Shown here: positions 12,154-23,215 of the stretch, in pieces
How positions within the stretch are numbered: position 1 is the first letter of the stretch
Layout of the letters: every line of letters begins with the position of its first letter
Made by a program: the position numbers and the translations under genes
NCBI RefSeq assembly: GCF_020921035.1
Contig: NC_063156.1
Location: 28,568,283-28,632,282 of the forward strand
Direction: 5' to 3'
DNA length: 64,000 bases
Source of the DNA: Rhodamnia argentea
Lineage: Eukaryota; Streptophyta; Magnoliopsida; Myrtales; Myrtaceae
Notes under the pieces: generated by a model
What the model was told of the DNA's origin: nothing
Databases searched by the model: none
What the model saw: only the letters and a program-made list of their open reading frames with translations

Positions 12154-12468
12154 GGGATTTGAAAATCCTAAAACTTATCATGAAAGTGCAGCTGATTTTT
12201 AAAACTATCAAAAAATGCAGTTAAGTTCTAAAACTTATAACAAATGTGCAATTAAGTTCTCCAAACTTCCAAAAAATACGATCAATGAAAGGATTTAATT
12301 TCACTAATTTAATAAGTTTTACGACTTGATTATATTTTTTGTAAATTTTAGGACATGACACAATTGCACTTTCTGACAAGTACTAGTATTTCATTGCACA
12401 TTTTTAAAGCTTTAGGATTCAATTGTACTTTTATGACAAGTTTTAGAACTTTCAACGCACTTTTGCTA
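12154..12468. mobile_element. Short fold-back element inserted in module C
   Basis: About 315 bp made almost wholly of two inverted arms with words such as TCCTAAAACTTATCA and GTGCAATTAAGTTCT, and their complements. It interrupts the module phrase after TTAAACTA and the phrase resumes with ACTATATTTCG. The flanking 8-mers TTAAACTA and TGAGACTA match at 6 of 8. No coding capacity. Related elements lie at 15569 and 22840. Confidence 0.6.
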
Positions 12469-12779
12469 TGAGACTATATTTCGTTAGCTCCTTAATTCAC
12501 AACGTAGCCAATCAAAATATTTTCCTCAACTAGGGCCATATATGTCATATCCTAAAAGTTGCGGCAATACTCTTTTTGCCCACCACGTGTTTTGACTTCA
12601 ATCGTACATCGTGCTCGTCCCATCTTCGCGGATATGACCATTAAATTCCTCCGACTCGCACACGATCCTGTCCAATTCCCTTTTGTCTCGTGTCCCCGCA
12701 GGTGGCACTTAAAGAAGTTTTCGAATCCTCTCTAGCTTAGCTAGAGGGGTTAGTGACATCGACAAGCTCACATAAATTA

Positions 12780-13360
12780 ATGGAGTGCCATCGAATTTGG
12801 TGTTATCGAGCAACAACAAGGGGGTGATTTTTATATTAATTAGGGACGATTATGTTGATTCTTTGCATCGAAACGTGGCGTGCATTGGACCACTCGTGGG
12901 AGCTTGCAGCGGTTCAGTCTGCGACGTTTGTTTTCAACGGGGATTACATGTCCTTAATCGAGAAATTAAAGTCTAATCATTATTACTTAGTGAAGGTCGG
13001 ATCTAGGGCTCTAACCCTTCTTTTTGATCTGGCATCGACGCATATTTTGAATCGCACCTAGGGTGCTTACTTTGATGGAGAACCATCGAATTTGGTGTTA
13101 TCGAGCAATAACTAGAGGTGAATTTTATATCGATTAAAGATAATTATGCTGATTCTCTTTGTCGAAACATGGCATGCATTGGAGCACTCGTGGGAGCTTT
13201 TAGCGGCTCAGTTTGCAACGTTTGTTTCTACAAGGATTTCATGTCCTTAATCAAGAAATTAAAGTCCACTCGTTATTACTTAGTGAAGGTCGGATCTAGG
13301 GTTTTAACCCTTCTTTTTGATCCGGCATCGATGCACCTTTTGATTCGGAACTTTTTTAGT
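12780..13360 (+). repeat. Tandem duplication, unit about 295 bp
   Basis: Two head-to-tail copies (about 12780-13074 and 13075-13360) start CCATCGAATTTGGTGTTATC and share 'TTAGTGAAGGTCGGATCTAG' and 'CTTCTTTTTGAT'. Both keep fairly long open frames on the plus strand (for instance 12852-13061 and 13118-13453) with similar peptides, but I recognise no protein family. It adjoins the module cluster on its left. Confidence 0.65.
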
Positions 13361-13559
13361 AAAATATATTCTCCAGCTTTGTTTTGCCTTTGCTCCGTGA
13401 CCGTTGGTTGCGCATGGTTGGACAAGATCCCATCTGTAGCCACTGCACCGTAGAAGGAATGATCATTTGACGCGCATTGTTTGACTATATGATGTCGACT
13501 CTGTGGAGTGGGAATCAATCTGATATTTTAGGATTCCTTAACATAGGGAATGTTTGTAG

Positions 13560-14097
13560 TAGGGATGAGTAAATTGGACTACCCGAACCGGAAACAGCTA
13601 CGACCGGACCAGACCGGTGGTTCCGTTCCTGGTTCTAGATAGGTCCGGTTCGGTTCCTAGTTCTTAATATTGAAACCAATAGTTGGGCGGTCCGGTTCTT
13701 AGTTTCGGGGACATAGGGCCGGACCCAACCGCCGAGACCGAACCGGTCGTATTTAAAAAAAAAAAAAAAAGTAACCGTAATATTTATTGTGTAGGATTTG
13801 CTTCTTTCTTTTGTTGTTTTGTGATTGCCTTCTTTTGTCACTGAGAAGGGCAAAATATTGACGAGTAATCAAATCACATTTTAGAAGCTAAAACTAGAGT
13901 AAAGAAATAGCGATGAATCCTAGAAAAGGAAAAGATGCTCTCTGTTCTAGGCAAGTATAGAAATTTGTCGTGTTATTGATTCTTTGGAACCGACCGGGAC
14001 AGTCCGGTCTGGTTCTTGGTTCCCAAGGTGGCCGGTTCGGTTCCCGGTTCCCGATTCTTGAGGGGAATCGGATTAGACCGGAAACCGATCAACCCTA
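13560..14097. mobile_element. hAT-like non-autonomous element C
   Basis: It starts TAGGGATGAGTAAATTGG and ends CGATCAACCCTA. Flanking 8-mers are GTTTGTAG (13552-13559) and GTTCGTAG (14098-14105), 7 of 8 identical. The arms are GGTTCGG/CCGGTTC-rich and the centre is AT-rich with a poly(A) tract near 13755. No transposase. Confidence 0.65.
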
Positions 14098-14105
14098 GTT
14101 CGTAG

Positions 14106-14629
14106 TAGATGTTGGATGAAGCGATTAAGCACTTGGTTTCTATTGAACAGATCTTGTATTCAAATCACAACGTAACATATTCATGTTAAAGTTCCCCCAG
14201 TGAGTAGGCATTTCCGATGTGTGAAAATGGGATAGCTTGCGGGTACCTACAATTAGAACGCAAGTTGAGAAGTTGGTCAACCCTGCCTTTCTGTCAATAT
14301 TATGCTTCTTTTTGTTGAACATCTCTATTACGAGATCATCATCATTGAGGATATGGTTGATTGGAGCGTCAGGTCAGCGGGTGCCTCGATTCTTGATGGT
14401 TCGAGCACAACCAAAGCATATGTTACCAAGTAAGACAAGTTTTGGTTTTTAACATTCGTGAGAATCAGTCAAACCTTAAGATTCAGATATATGTGTCTTA
14501 AAAAAAGATAAAAAGTCAAAAGTTACTAAATACTGTGAGAAACATTATTCTGGAACATGCAAATTAATTCAAAGCCTAGGGTTTAACTCAGGCAAGGCAA
14601 TCGGAAAAAAAAAAAAAAGGGATAAGTGC
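14106..14629. other. Intergenic between two hAT-like elements
   Basis: About 520 bp of AT-rich DNA. The short frames (for example 14237-14452) resemble nothing known and no inverted repeat is apparent. Confidence 0.4.
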
Positions 14630-15562
14630 TAGGGGTGATTGGTTCCCAATCCTATCCGGTTCTCCTTAAGAACGGGAAACCGGAGCGGTGGTCTCGGTTC
14701 CCAATTTTTGGAATCGGGGATCGGACCGATAGTCCCAAGAACCAAACCGACCGGTCCGATTAGATTTCCAGGCGATCCAATGGAACCTGTAAACTATCCA
14801 ATGTCTCATCATATCTCAAAACAATACGACAACAGAAAAAAGCATAACGGCACAATAATGTTCCAAAATCAATAGAGCTTTCCAACTACCATTAACATAA
14901 TGCAAAAAACACCGGGGCCTCTCCAATACCATGATTCCAATTTTTTTTTTAATCTGTTGGACACAGAGCAGTCTTTACTTCAATGCACCCACAAGACAAG
15001 TACAGGAAGTTCTTTTGTTTTGATCACTCTCTCTTGGCCATGACAGGCTAGTGATTCAGCAGTGAAGAGAGTGACAGAAAACCAAGTTAATAAGAACCCT
15101 ATGCACTGTAATGGGTGATGATGCTCCCTAACTGCCTTAAACCAGTGACCCGGGTATATATCAGATTGAATGGTTCAGTATTGTGGTTAGATCTTCTTTC
15201 TCAGCAGTTTTCCTCATGTCTTAGAAGGATGATAATTGGTGGGTAATTGGACCAGAGTGAGAGGTCATGTAAGTCACCATGCCAGAGCCCAAAGAACCAT
15301 GCAGATGCTTATGTTTTTCTCATTCCATGAAAGCTGATGCCAATTATCATCTACCAAATAAAATCTACAGAAACATAAGGGTTACATTTAAGAAATTACA
15401 AAAAAAAAAATTTAAAATCTTTCAGTCTGATCCGATCTGGTCCTATATCCACTTGGAATGGGAATTGGACTGGCCGGACACCGGTTTTAATTTTAAGGAT
15501 TGGGAATCAAACCACCGGTTAGGGCGGTTTTCGGTTCGATCGGTCCAACTTGTTTACCTCTA
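14630..15562. mobile_element. hAT-like non-autonomous element D with unrelated core
   Basis: The left end is TAGGGGTGATTGG and the right end TTTACCTCTA. Flanking 8-mers are ATAAGTGC (14622-14629) and ATAAGGGT (15563-15570), 6 of 8 identical. The outer arms (to about 14870 and from about 15420) carry the CCGGTTC-type repeat. The middle (about 14880-15410) reads like ordinary single-copy plant sequence, unlike the cores of the other elements here, and may be captured DNA. No long open frame is present in it. Confidence 0.55.
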
Positions 15563-15568
15563 ATAAGG

Positions 15569-16031
15569 GTGCATTGGAAGTTTTAAAACTTGTCACAAAA
15601 GTGTAATTGGATCCTAAAACTTACAAGAAATACAATCGGTCTTAAAACTTGTCAAATTGGTGCAAAAAACTAGAAAAAAGAAAAAGAAAAAGGAAGGAGA
15701 CATGACAAACCAAGACGCGATGGCCTCATGTCTCCTCCTCTTTTTTTTTTTTTTTAAATTATCTTTTTAAACTTATTTAAATAAAAATTTTGTGAAAAAT
15801 TGTATTTAGACCAACTAGCGTCATTTTAGCCACGTCATCACCACGTAGGATAGAGAAAAATAATGAAAAAAGCCAATCCGGCATTTACCGTCAGCCAAGT
15901 TGAAAAAAATTAATAGAAGAACTTGATTGCACCAATTTGACAAATTTAGGACTTGATTGTACTTTTTGCACCAATTTAACAAAAGACTCAATTCTACTTT
16001 TGCGATAAGTATTAGGAATTACAGTGCACTA
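15569..16031. mobile_element. Fold-back element, about 460 bp
   Basis: The arms start GTGCATTGGAAG and end TACAGTGCACT in inverse orientation, with inner words AAAACTTGTCACAAAAGT on the left and their complements on the right. The centre is a purine/pyrimidine-rich stretch (15670-15760) plus a CACGTCATCACCACGTAGG segment. No coding capacity. It abuts the duplicated target site of element D. Confidence 0.55.
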
Positions 16032-16073
16032 CCAAAATTTAAAAAAAAAATGATAATGAGTGAGAATATCGAA

Positions 16074-16540
16074 TAGGGGTGAGCACGGTTCCTAGGTAGA
16101 CGATGACCCGATCTGATTTCGGGTTTCAAAAATTGGGAAACCGGTTTCGAAGGATAAGTTTCATGTTCCAAGTGGTGGAACCTCGCAGCTGCAACCTGGA
16201 ACTTGAAATAAGTATTTGTGTTTTTCTTGTACTACGTCTTCGCGTGATCCTGCGGGATTCTATAACGTCCGATGATGTGTATGTAATCTGGAACTATTAG
16301 TCTGAAATTTCATTTACGGCGATATCTATGATTGGAGAATTTTACTTTATTAATATTTTATATTCTTCATATATCTAAATATGAGTTGTAGTTGTGAATT
16401 GTATAAGCAAACAATTGTTTAATTAAGAATTGCAAGTGGAATATGGGTAGATCCTGAAATCCCGTGACATAATAAGTTTTAGGATCTGAAGTATGTATAG
16501 TAGGTTTCGGGTTCTAAAAATTGAAGAACTGTCACCCCTG
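16074..16540. mobile_element. hAT-like non-autonomous element E
   Basis: The left end reads TAGGGGTGAGCACGG and the right end GTCACCCCTG, an inverted pair of the same type as elements A to D. I could not see matching 8-bp flanks, so the exact ends are uncertain. The interior differs from the other elements. Confidence 0.45.
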
Positions 16541-17420
16541 CTCTTGAGGGTTGATTGCGATCTTCTCCCCTGCTTCATAAGCAGGTGAAGAATCAACGGC
16601 TCAGAGATTGGAGAACTTCCTAAGTGCTGTTGGATTACGATGTTTTTATTTACAGGGGCTCGATCATAATGCGTGCAAGTGTTATTAATTTGCTCATGTA
16701 TCTTTTCCAAGTGATTTGAGTTTTCACGCGCCGACTGACTCGTTGGGTATACGTGAACCATACAATCTCTCCCGAGGGCCGCGACTGGCTCATAGATCGA
16801 TCGGCCTAAAGCGGGAGGAAGATTTGACATCACGTGCACTTCAGTTTCGATCACACGCACAGCTGAAAGATATGAACCACATACGAGAAGTCAACGAGTT
16901 GATGTTCCACAGACATCAGTCGTGTATCTGAGAAAATCTTACCCTCCTTTCATTATTTGGACGGGAAATCAAACGTTGTCATCATTGCGCTTAAAAAGCA
17001 GAGGAGCGAAGGGCCACGGATTCCTGTCGGGTTGGATCCCATTGTGCTGTCTGGTCGTGATCCTCCTCGAATGTGTTGAGTACGGAATTGGAGAATTTTG
17101 GACGGAGTGCAGGCAGAGATCCTGCGCTGGAAGAACAGTCAGATAGCCCCGATTCGAAGTGTGATGTATACTTTGTTGGCTAAATAATAGTCCTCGTCGT
17201 CCTCGTCGTCGTGCCGTCATCGTTCTAAACAAAGTAAAGTGGAGGCACGAGTACTTTCACTCTCGTTCTCGTTCTGTCGGCACCTTGAAGCGAGTGGTTT
17301 TGTTTTCGTCCAGGTGAATTATTCCGACGAAGATCCAAGCGCATCTCTACCGTTGATAATGTGGGGAAGGACGCATTTTAGCAGCGATTCAAACGCTATC
17401 GTTTTTCATGTTCTATAAAG
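16541..17420. other. Intergenic; no gene seen
   Basis: The sequence is slightly GC-richer than its neighbours (16700-17350) and has overlapping frames on both strands (for example 16716-16931 and 16922-17146) without recognisable motifs. A short CGT/CCT trinucleotide run lies at 17188-17212. Confidence 0.35.
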
Positions 17421-17424
17421 TAAA

Positions 17425-17797
17425 AATAATACAAATGATCTTTAAATTTGAGCTCAATGTATAAGATGGTCCTAGAACTTTTAATTTGATCAAAATAATT
17501 CTCGAACTTTAATTCAATATACAATATAATCCGTGAACTTTTAATTTATATAATATGATCTCCGAACTTTTGGAATATGTTCAACTTACTCCATAAACTA
17601 TAAAAAAAATGCCCAATGTCATCCCTTTAGGACTACATTAAACATCTTTCAATAGTTCAGAAACTAAGTCGAACATGCTCTAAAAGTTCATGGATCACAT
17701 TACGCATAAGGTTAAAATTCATTGGCCAAATTAATCAAATTAAAAGTCCATGGATGACATTACACCTAGGATCAAAGTTCATGAACCATTTGTGTCA
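17425..17797. mobile_element. Fold-back element, about 370 bp
   Basis: Two inverted arms carry 'ACAAATGATCTTTAAATTT' on the left and 'AAGTTCATGAACCATTTGTG' on the right, with repeated 'GAACTTTTAATTT' words and a short centre near 17600-17640. No coding capacity and no clear target duplication. Confidence 0.55.
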
Positions 17798-17799
17798 TC

Positions 17800-18410
17800 A
17801 TCCCGTATATAAACCATGCAATGACTATTTTTTGATATATTTTTCTTATTTATGTTACTGCCAAAAGAAAGTAGGATGAATTTATCAAGGAATACAATGA
17901 ATTTATCAAAAATGCTTTTGCGATTCTCGTGTACGCGTAACTATTTAGCCTTTTCGGACGACTATGGGTGGCTATGCTTCATCGAACGTGACTTCGTGTG
18001 TAAAGTCCCTACCGGTCATATTGTCAAAAACCCATTTGAGAATACGACTGACCAACGTGCAACACTGTTAATGGCCTTCCTTTCACAAGCTAACCCGAAA
18101 CTAAAATCATAGATAAAAAAAGACTTTTGAATTTTTCCAGAAACAACCTGCTGAAATGACTTTTACTTTTTAAATTTCTTTTAGAATATCAAGCCGCTAT
18201 TTTCACACTAAGTTTAAACTCCTCGGATCTGTTGTTTCTTGTTTCTTTTGTTTCTCTTTTTTGTTCCAACGTAGGCAATTTTAGGTATTGTGCTTCGAAG
18301 GAACTTGACTGAACTAAATTGAAAAATTTTGGACTCAATTGCATCTTCGTGCATAAGATTAAGGACTTCCTAAGGAATTGTCTATTCGATCCTTGTACAA
18401 CCACTATGGG
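17800..18410. other. Intergenic; no gene seen
   Basis: AT-rich, with one 86-codon plus-strand frame (17852-18112) that resembles no family known to me. Nothing else noted. Confidence 0.35.
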
Positions 18411-18411
18411 C

Positions 18412-19401
18412 CTGTTTGGTTCAGCTTTGGGGAAATGTCTTTGAGAAAATACAAATATCTTTGGGTTAAAGGGGATTTGTAAAATGCAAATAGTATTTAG
18501 TAAAATGTATTTTAAAAACACATTGAAAATCAACTTTGACGTAAATGTCATTTGGTGAAAAATACACTTTGTAAAGTAGTTTTACTTTTTGAAATTTTTT
18601 TTTTTTACTATTTAAAAAAAAAAAAACTTTTAAACTACTTGCCCGGCCAATTGCCGATGGTCAATGGGCGGCGGCAGTGAGCATGGTCAATAGTCGATAG
18701 GCAAGGCAGGCAATGGTCGATGGGGGGCGGTGGGCAGCGATGGTGAGCGACAAGCGGCGGTCTACGGGAGGTAGTGGGCGGCGGTCGACGGGCGGCGGCG
18801 GGCGGCGGTGGTGAGCGGCGGGTGGCAATCGACGGGCGGAGGTCGACCCGCCATGGCGAGCGGCAGCTGTGAGCGGTGGTCAACGGGGGGCGGTGGGGGA
18901 CAACGGGCGGTGGTCGACGGGGGGCGGTGGGCGGCGATGGTGAGCGAAGGGTGACGTCTACAAAGCGGCGATAGACGGTGGCGGGAGGTGGTGGTTAGCG
19001 GTGGGTGGAAGTCGACGGGCGAAGGTCGACGGGCCACCGTGGGCGGCTACGGGCGGTGGTGATCGATAGGTGGCGGACAACGATGGTGAGCGGCGGGTGG
19101 TGGGCAGCAATCGATGGGCAGCAGTTGACGGTGATGAGTGGCAGAGGCGATGGGCGGCGGGTGGCGATCCGCTGGCGACAGGTGGAGGTGACAAAATTAA
19201 AAGAAAAAAAAAATAGTTGCATTCCGAAAATACAACTTTCCAAAATACCTTCAAAGCTACTTTGGGCTAAAGCTTTTTAGGGGCCTCTGAAAATGCAATT
19301 ACATTTTTTCAAAATTGAGCTAAAAAAGAACCAAACGCTATTTGCATTTGGTCAAGAGACTTTAGAGCCCCAAAGTCCTTTAAAAATACTAAACCAAACA
19401 G
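18412..19401. mobile_element. Inverted-repeat element with GC-rich minisatellite core
   Basis: The termini are CTGTTTGGTTCAG and, inverted, CTGTTTGGTTTAG. The arms (18412-18640 and 19200-19401) share words such as AAATGCAAATAG and GCAAATAGCGTTTGG. The 550-bp core (18645-19190) is a degenerate array of GGCGGCGG, GTCGACGGG and GTGAGCGG words. The long Pro/Arg/His-rich frames it produces on both strands are products of the array and not genes. No clear target duplication. Confidence 0.6.
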
Positions 19402-20245
19402 ATAGGTGTCTCAATTAGGTAATTCTCTCATACTTTCCCACTTTCCTTGCGTGTCTTCGGCCATGTTTTGTTTGACCAAAACATTTGAAAAAAAAACGAC
19501 TCTCTTGTGACATTGCTGATGTGATTAGGCATCTGCCAATTGTCCGAAGTTAAATTAATCCAATGCCGGCCAACAAGTGAGCATATCTACAAAAGCGAAA
19601 GACCAAAAAAGTCTTCATCCAGAAACAGCTGCTTATACGCCATGTGGATACATGCGTTCTTCTCCTTTATGTCCATCTTCTTGTACACGTCAAAATACAA
19701 AGTCAAGTTTGCTTAATCACATACTTGGAAGAAACTTGGAAACTTCTCATTTGATGTTCGTGACTGATCACCTTTTTTTTTTCAACTGTATCTCCCTGTT
19801 GACATTGATCTTGCCAAGCAAAAGACGCAAGGATCCATCTACGTTCTGGCTGCTTGATTGGGTTCGTCTCAGTTGTGACGCTACACACCTGGCTTGATTT
19901 AGAGTGTTAAAGATACAAAAACTATGATTAACACTTGAAATCCATCCATTCTAACCTAAATTCGTCTTCGTGTAGTCGACAGTTCACTCTACGTGGAAAG
20001 ATAAGCACATAAACCGGTAATGCCGAGTAATCAATGGCATATATTTCCACTTTGGATAGCCAAATTTGACACATTTTTCTTGTCTAGTACTGGTATAATC
20101 GGTGGAAATAGCATGACGCGATCCAAATCGGGAGAAGGCAATGGGTGATCTCGAAAAAGAGAGACCAAGTAACCACTCGTTCCCAGACCTTAATGCTTCA
20201 TTTACCTATTAACCATATGGAAGTTTTCTCGCATGCGAATTAGGG
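19402..20245. other. Intergenic; no gene seen
   Basis: AT-rich with a few short frames (for example 19577-19897) lacking recognised motifs. No repeat noted. Confidence 0.35.
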
Positions 20246-21639
20246 TCTGAAAAAAGCCCTAAGTTGACTTCTTTTCACGTTATTTTTCGTCGAACCCAAT
20301 GGAAGGTTGGTCTCCTCCTGATCAACTAGTACTGCATTCGTGCCAGTCAAAACATGCCGCTATCAACAATGCCTTTGGTTTTGCACCGATCGCCATTGTC
20401 TTTCTCTAACGAGGTTCTACGCAAGCATGTACATACCAGATCTCCTCATCTGTCCTTATTTGGTTCAGCAACGCATCACCCAGGTGAGCCAAGAGAAATT
20501 TGCAGTGTTGGCACGAAATTATGGAAGTCGTCTCAGGTACGTCTTAAGATTTGAAAACCCATTTAAGCTGTCCTACGTTCACACTAGTTTTCGTCGAAGC
20601 CCAAGGAGGATCAGCGTCCTCCTGAGCGACGTGTACCGCATTGGTGCACGCAGGATGACAACAAGCTGGCCAAAACAATGAGGACAATGGATCGAGAGAA
20701 ATCCTACGTACGAGTCATAAGAATCTGATATTCTAATATTGACCTCAAGTGGATGCCGAATGAAGATGCGTTTCCTATGATCCGTCCTTAGAGGAAAACC
20801 AAGGGACGAATTTACTTGAATGTTCGTTTTCTCCCCGTATGGTTGACGAACGCTGTCCTTGGGTTGGGAAACTAAATTGACCAGAATAAACTGTTTTGTC
20901 CTTTGTCCTACTCTCCGCGAGAACATTTGTACCTCCAACTCTTCGAACGTGGAATCAAGTTCTCCAATGTCTTTCTTTCTCGACAATCAAGTCCCCTATC
21001 TTTTGCAATTAGCACAATTAAATTGTTTTAATCCACGCCAACTTGGATGACATGTCTTAAATTGACACGATCACTAATAATTTGTTGCTTACCTCACACA
21101 AACCGATTGTCCCTTGACTGCACTCGAGCAAGGGTTAATAGGCCCACGGTTCAGTGGGCCCTGGTCAAGCTCGGATCATATTGGTCATAGCTACCCTCAT
21201 CGAGATCCGATGGCCGTGAAGCGCCGCCACGGAGAAGGTCAATGGCCCTCTCCTATCTTCAGGAAAGCCTTACCTGCCCTGGTTATTCTTAGGTGAGAGC
21301 CAGCAAACCCTTGCCCTTCTTCTAGGGGTGATGAGCGATAATGATAAATTTAGCTACCTAACAAGCACGCGCCATGCATGTCATTTGTTAGGAGTCATCT
21401 ATTCCATATCGAGAATCTGAAACCTACCCCGTGAGAGTCGATCCCTAATTTTTGGCTTTTAGAAAAATCCTCTTGTCTCTATTTCATCATAAGAGACAGT
21501 ATTATTGAAGGGTGTCGATTCCAAGGTCAACCCGAGAACCACCTACCTTTTCTATAGTTCCTTTTTGTTATTTTATTGTTGTCTCGTATGCATTATTTTT
21601 GTCAAAGTTCTAAATTAGGAGACTATATGGCCTGCTTAA

Positions 21640-21860
21640 GTTCTCAGTTGAGAGACTTGTACAGCTTGGTTTGGGAACCGGCCGCAAAACAGGTTGAAGT
21701 TCCAAGACCCGCAAATTAAAACTGTCAAAGCCGGTTCACAAATTTTTCACTCGGAACCAAACTAGTCCTCACTCTTCATGTGGACCGGCTTGAAACTTGG
21801 CCGGATAAGGTTAGTTCGGTTCGGTTTGCGGGTTGAATGGCCCCGATTCCTCACCTCTAC
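21640..21860. mobile_element. Fragment of the hAT-like GGTTCGG repeat
   Basis: The right end reads TTCCTCACCTCTA, the complement of the TAGAGGTGAGGA type terminus, preceded by GGTTCGGTTCGGTTTGCGGG. The left terminus is not recognisable. It lies between the two long direct repeats. Confidence 0.4.
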
Positions 21861-22372
21861 CCTCTGTACCCGACTGGTTAACATTCTTACATAATGGGTT
21901 TTCAGTAAATATGGACTCTCCAGTCAGGTAAGTATCTTCCAAATCTATCTAGACTTGGACTAACTTCAACATTGGAGAGTCAATTCCGGTCAAATAACCT
22001 ATAAACAATGTCCTTTTTTCTTAAGCACCGATTGACAACTTGCGACTTAGGATTCAAAAACCAATATAAGTCGTCGTATTTTCACTTTAGTTTTCGTCGA
22101 AGCTAATGGAGGGTCAATGTCCTTCTGCGCGCTCGACGTGGGATGCGTTCATGCATGGCATGAAGGATGACCACAAGTAGGCCAAAGAGATGAAGATAAT
22201 GAGTCGAAAGAAATCCTATGCATTAGTCATAAGACTCTGATGAGATGGTATAGCCAAAAAAACTTATTTTTGCCCAATGAACATATATGATTCGTCCATG
22301 GAGGAAAAACCAAGGGACGATTTTTTTTTTTTTTAATGTTCTGTTTCTTCCGGATAGTTAACTGAAGCTGTT

Positions 22373-22392
22373 TTATTATTATTATTATTATT
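22373..22392. repeat. ATT microsatellite
   Basis: A run of TTA/ATT trinucleotides within the second copy of the direct duplication. The first copy lacks it, so the expansion came after the duplication. Confidence 0.8.
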
Positions 22393-22839
22393 GGGACTCC
22401 AAAATCGACCAGAATGAAGTGTATTGTCCTTTATCCTGTTCTTTTTAAGAACATTTTCACCTCCAACAAACGTGGAGTGAAGTTCTCCAATACTTCTCAC
22501 AATCAAGTCCCCAACCTTTTGCAATTTGTGCACTTAAACTGTTTTTCTTTGATGTCAAATTAGATGACATGATAATAATAATGGGGCTCGAATTGACATG
22601 TGGCCGCTCTTTCATTTGTCGCTTACCTTCTGTAAACCAACTAACATCGATTGCACTCGAGCTAGGGTTTGCGGGTGCTCGGATCATGCCGGGATCATAG
22701 GGGCGAGAGCGCCGCCATGATGAAGGTCGATGGCCCTCACCTGTCTTCAAATCATTCTTATCAATAAAGTAGACTGATGTTCTTAAGGTAGATTTTATGC
22801 CTAGTTAATCATCTATGAAAGGAAAAAAAAAATTAAATG

Positions 22840-23215
22840 CATTAAAAGTTCAAAAACTTGTCGGGAAAGTCCAATCGAGTTCTAAACATTTCAAATTGTA
22901 CAATCAAGTTCTAAAACTTGTCACAAAAGAGTAATAGAATACTAAAACTTTAAAAAAGTGCAATTAAATCATAAAATTTGTCAAGTTGGTGCAATCAAAT
23001 CCTACAACTTGTTAGCATTTTTCAGTTGGACTGAGTTAATAGAAGGACTTGATCGCACTAACTTGACAATTTTCAGGATTTGATTGCACTTATTGAAAGA
23101 TTCGAAACTCTATTGTACTTTTGTGACGAATTTTAGAATTTCATTGCACTTTTTGAAAGTTTTAAGACCCCGATTGCGCTTTTATGATGAGTTGTAGAAT
23201 TTTCAATACACTTGT
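22840..23215. mobile_element. Fold-back element, about 375 bp
   Basis: The left arm has repeated 'AAAACTTGTC' and 'GTGCAATCAAATCCTA' words and the right arm their complements ('GGATTTGATTGCACT', 'TTTTGTGACGAATTTTAGAA'). The symmetry centre is near 23030. No coding capacity. It is a relative of 12154-12468 and 15569-16031. Confidence 0.55.

Larger units (their letters stand above)
10850..12780. repeat. Cluster of diverged local duplications (modules A, B, C)
   Basis: Three modules (about 10850-11345, 11870-12100 and 12475-12780) share the phrase 'GTCGGTAGCTCCTTAATCCG', then 'AATCAAAATATTTTC' and 'TATATGTCATAT', with A and C also sharing 'GTGGCACTT' and 'TAGCTTAGCTAGAG'. A second pair, 10259-10400 and 11395-11520, shares 'GAGGAAGCTC' and 'GGGCTCGC' words. 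The copies differ by roughly a quarter of positions by eye, so the duplications are old. No open frame runs through them. Their nature is unknown: a satellite-like array or debris of a larger element. Confidence 0.55.
20250..22745 (+). repeat. Diverged direct duplication, unit about 700 bp, with a third partial copy
   Basis: Segments 20555-21275 and 22055-22745 align along their whole length in the same order: TTTTCGTCGAAGC, AGAAATCCTA, GAGGAAAACCAAGGGACGA, ACGTGGAATCAAGTTCTCCA, AATCAAGTCCCC and GATGGCCCTC/TGGCCCTC words. A third copy of only the first 95 bp lies at 20250-20345. Spacing is about 1.5 kb. No protein-coding frame is conserved. It could be an old tandem duplication or the repeated ends of an old element. 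Confidence 0.6.

Noticed and set aside
15060-15085. GAAGAGAGTGACAG, partly like miR156
   Set aside because: The word order differs from mature miR156 and I saw no hairpin partner.
20340-20420. Peptide NNAFGFAPIAIV, a faint reminder of an aquaporin
   Set aside because: Only about 20 codons, no neighbouring homologous exon, and it lies inside a repeated non-coding unit.
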